Assembly: GCF_022829295.1 (NCBI RefSeq)
Contig: NZ_JAKSYH010000114.1
Location: forward strand, 1 to 64,000
Origin: Methylobacterium sp. J-088
GTDB lineage: Bacteria > Pseudomonadota > Alphaproteobacteria > Rhizobiales > Beijerinckiaceae
Direction: 5' to 3'
Length of the DNA stretch: 64,000 nucleotides
The notes beneath the pieces were generated by a model. That model was not told where the DNA came from and searched no databases. It saw nothing but the letters and a program-made list of their open reading frames with translations. The translations under genes and the position numbers were made by a program. The stretch's first letter is position 1; each line of letters starts with the position of its first letter. Of the stretch, positions 62,444-64,000 are shown in pieces.

Positions 62444-63286
62444 TCAGCGCGCCGCAGCGTCCGCGGCGAAGCGTATCAGCGCGGCGATGTCGGACCCGCC
62501 CGCCTCCGCGGCGAGGTGCCGGTAGAGCGCGGCATAGCCGTCGAAGACCTGCCGGCCAGCCGCGTCCGGGCCGAGGAAATCGGCGATTTCCGCCATCTCG
62601 GGTGCCCAGCGATACGCCTTCGGCGCCATGTCGGGCAGGCCCTTGGCGAACCGGGCGAGGAGCGCCGGCTCGTTCTCGGCGAGTTCGGCCAGCAGCGCCT
62701 CGCCGGCCCCGGCGCGCTCGGCGGCCAGGATCATGATGGCGGCCAGCGCCGTCAGGCCCTTGTTCAGGCCGGCATAGCTCATCTTCAGGCTGGAGGCGGC
62801 ACCGATCCAGCCGACGCAGACGCGCAGGTCGAGGCCGAGGTCGCGCAAGATCAGCGCCGGGGTCGTGTCGGGAGCCGAGACGTAGACGCGCGGCCCCGGC
62901 GTGCCAAGCTTCGGCGGCAGGCCGAGGATCGCCCCGTCGAGGAACGGCGCGCCGGTAGCCGCGACGATCTCCGCGATGCGGCCGACCGTCTCCGGGCTGA
63001 CCGCGTTGGCGTCGATGTAGACCGGCTTGCGTGGGGCCGCCGCGAGGGCGGGCGCGAGCCGCCGGGCCAGCGCCTCCGCGTCGGCGGGCGGCACGATCGA
63101 GAGCAGGATGTCGGCGGCGGCGAGATCGGCGTCCGCGGCGTGGACCATGCCGGCGACCTCGGCCCGGGCGCGGCTCGCCGCCCCGCGCCCGTCGAGGGAG
63201 GTCAGGACGCGGGCGCCGTGCTCGGACAGCCGCGCCCCGATGGCGCTGCCCATGGCGCCGGGGGCGATCACTGCGATTGTGGACAT
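62444..63286 (-). CDS. NAD(P)-dependent oxidoreductase, 6-phosphogluconate dehydrogenase-like with DUF1932
   Basis: A 280-residue dehydrogenase starting at the ATG at 63284-63286. IAVIAPGAMGSAIGARLSEHG is the Rossmann NAD(P) motif. YIDANAVSPETVGRI and GAPFLDGAILGLPPK are beta-hydroxyacid dehydrogenase substrate-loop patterns, and SSLKMSYAGLNKGLTALAAI carries the catalytic lysine position. The C-terminal DUF1932 helices follow. The substrate is a 3-hydroxy acid or sugar acid of unknown identity. Monocistronic. Confidence 0.86.
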   Translation of the reverse strand: MSTIAVIAPGAMGSAIGARLSEHGARVLTSLDGRGAASRARAEVAGMVHAADADLAAADILLSIVPPADAEALARRLAPALAAAPRKPVYIDANAVSPETVGRIAEIVAATGAPFLDGAILGLPPKLGTPGPRVYVSAPDTTPALILRDLGLDLRVCVGWIGAASSLKMSYAGLNKGLTALAAIMILAAERAGAGEALLAELAENEPALLARFAKGLPDMAPKAYRWAPEMAEIADFLGPDAAGRQVFDGYAALYRHLAAEAGGSDIAALIRFAADAAAR

Positions 63287-63371
63287 GACAAGGCTCCCCC
63301 GGACTGCGACCCGGACATGGTAGTCAGCGGTCTTGGCAGAGCCTAGAGTGCGGCACCATTGGATCCGCGCC

Positions 63372-63593
63372 ATGACTCAAATCAGGCCGAGGGCAGGCTC
63401 CCCGGATGCCCCCCGCTATCGCCGGGCGCCACGACGCGACGGCATGAAGCTCCTACGCCTCTGGGTTCCGGATCCATCGCGGTCGGGGTTCAAGGAGGAG
63501 GCCGCCCGGCAAGCCGCCTTTCTGAAGGGAGCCGCCGAGGAAGCCGAGGCCCTGACCTTCATCGAATCTGCGTTCGACTGGCCTGAACCGTGA
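63372..63593 (+). CDS. MazE-like antitoxin (DUF3018 family)
   Basis: A 73-residue protein starting at ATG 63372. LLRLWVPDPSRSGFKEEAAR is the DUF3018 signature (VxxWVPDxxxxGF), followed by a helical toxin-binding end (AEEAEALTFIESAFDW). Such proteins pair with MazF/PemK toxins. Its stop overlaps the start of a MazF-like frame as GTGA, the usual coupled order, but that toxin frame is truncated. Confidence 0.8.
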   Translation: MTQIRPRAGSPDAPRYRRAPRRDGMKLLRLWVPDPSRSGFKEEAARQAAFLKGAAEEAEALTFIESAFDWPEP

Positions 63594-63700
63594 CCCGCGG
63601 TGACATCGTCACCGTCTCGCCGCCGGGCGCCTACGGCAAGCCGCGTCCCGCTATCGTCGTCCAATCCGATGGCGATTATACCGTTCGCACATACAGTTGA
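63590..63700 (+). pseudogene. truncated MazF/PemK toxin remnant
   Basis: From GTG 63590 the frame reads TRGDIVTVSPPGAYGKPRPA then IVVQSDGDYTVRTYS and stops at 63698-63700 after 36 residues. The first 27 residues match the MazF opening (RGDIVTV..G.YGKPRPA.VVQSD) closely; full MazF toxins have about 110 residues. The sequence after Asp27 no longer fits, so the rest was lost by deletion or replacement near 63671. Confidence 0.8.
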
Positions 63701-63760
63701 CGCAAGTGGCCGCGCTCCCCACTTGGCGGTCCCTGAAGCCATCTGCGAGACGGAGCTACG

Positions 63761-64000
63761 ATGAAAATGCCGAGCTTCCTTGAAGTCCCCGAAATGCACG
63801 AGGATCATGTCACGTTAGTGCCGTACTGCCCTCATCCCGGCGGGGAGATAACAGCCGTCTTTTTAGGGCCCTTTGAGAAAAACAAAGATCTATTCGAGTC
63901 TGAACGAATGCCGATCAAAGAAGCTATCGAGGCGGCACAACGTCGTGCAAAATCAAAAAAATGCGACGTTGTTGTTTTAGACCATCAGAAACTCTGGGAC
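63761..64000 (+). CDS. partial unknown protein at the right edge
   Basis: ATG 63761 with GGAG upstream opens a frame of 80 codons that runs off the window. The product begins MKMPSFLEVPEMHEDHVTLV and continues with ITAVFLGPFEKNKDLFESER and a helix KEAIEAAQRRAKSKKCDVVV. Codon use is clearly AT-richer than the rest of the window (TTA, AAA, GTT, CTA codons), which suggests recent transfer. No family recognised. Confidence 0.55.
   Translation, partial: MKMPSFLEVPEMHEDHVTLVPYCPHPGGEITAVFLGPFEKNKDLFESERMPIKEAIEAAQRRAKSKKCDVVVLDHQKLWD

Noticed and set aside
62098..62736. A 212-codon forward frame opposite the DUF1932 gene
   Set aside because: Arg/Pro-rich composition and overlap with a well-supported minus-strand gene mark it as a shadow.

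Overview
The window is chromosomal DNA of a high-GC alphaproteobacterium, most likely a Methylobacterium or Methylorubrum. The evidence is the divergent pair ccr (crotonyl-CoA carboxylase/reductase) and ecm (ethylmalonyl-CoA mutase), both markers of the ethylmalonyl-CoA pathway, together with a membrane formate dehydrogenase operon, a NepR-like general-stress protein and very GC-rich codon use. No rRNA, tRNA, CRISPR array or intact insertion sequence was seen.

Layout. 0.3-7.2 kb: an old-yellow-enzyme reductase, a soluble double-PAS chemoreceptor, a DUF2233 protein, a glycine-rich secreted protein, and a two-gene operon of an aromatic-acid-type MFS carrier and an amidohydrolase. 7.2-15.8 kb: small proteins, a secreted trypsin-fold protein that has lost its catalytic triad, and the sulfate assimilation set sbp-cysT-cysW-cysA followed by cysK on the minus strand, then a NepR-like gene. 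15.9-22.0 kb: a formate dehydrogenase-N operon (alpha, beta, gamma subunits plus fdhE). Its alpha subunit is read through an in-frame TGA as selenocysteine, with a matching SECIS-like hairpin. 22-31.5 kb: a lipoprotein, an SRPBCC protein, an L,D-transpeptidase, an M20 peptidase, a PRISE-type reductase, an omega-aminotransferase with a divergent XRE-cupin regulator, an MHS carrier, a YjfB-like motility protein and a broken phnA gene. 31.6-37.2 kb: ccr and ecm, then a membrane chemoreceptor. 37.3-45.7 kb: a lipid-linked sugar trio (GT4 transferase, epimerase, FlaA1/CapD dehydratase), a DUF1206 protein, two tandem Uma2 nucleases, an M23 peptidase and bcp. 45.9-51.5 kb: a large AsmA/YhdP-like protein, ferredoxin-NADP reductase and a VOC dioxygenase. 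51.7-59.9 kb: a higBA toxin-antitoxin pair with paired operators, then two M16 peptidases, a DUF3035-like protein, lspA and ileS. 60-64 kb: small secreted proteins, an EamA transporter, a DUF1932 dehydrogenase, a MazE-like antitoxin with a truncated MazF remnant, and an AT-richer partial gene at the right edge.

How the genes fit together. Formate dehydrogenase feeds electrons from formate to the quinone pool. Ccr and Ecm regenerate glyoxylate for C1/C2 assimilation. The cys genes supply sulfur. Most other genes are envelope, transport or sensing functions.

At least three repeat families are scattered between genes: a multi-hairpin element with five copies, a 106-bp element bounded by inverted repeats with two copies, and short CCCTCTCCC-type palindromes with five copies. 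The strongest unusual signals are the selenocysteine recoding, the triad-less protease, the decayed phnA and mazF genes, and several palindromes placed where they could control expression. No clearly new multi-gene system was recognised.
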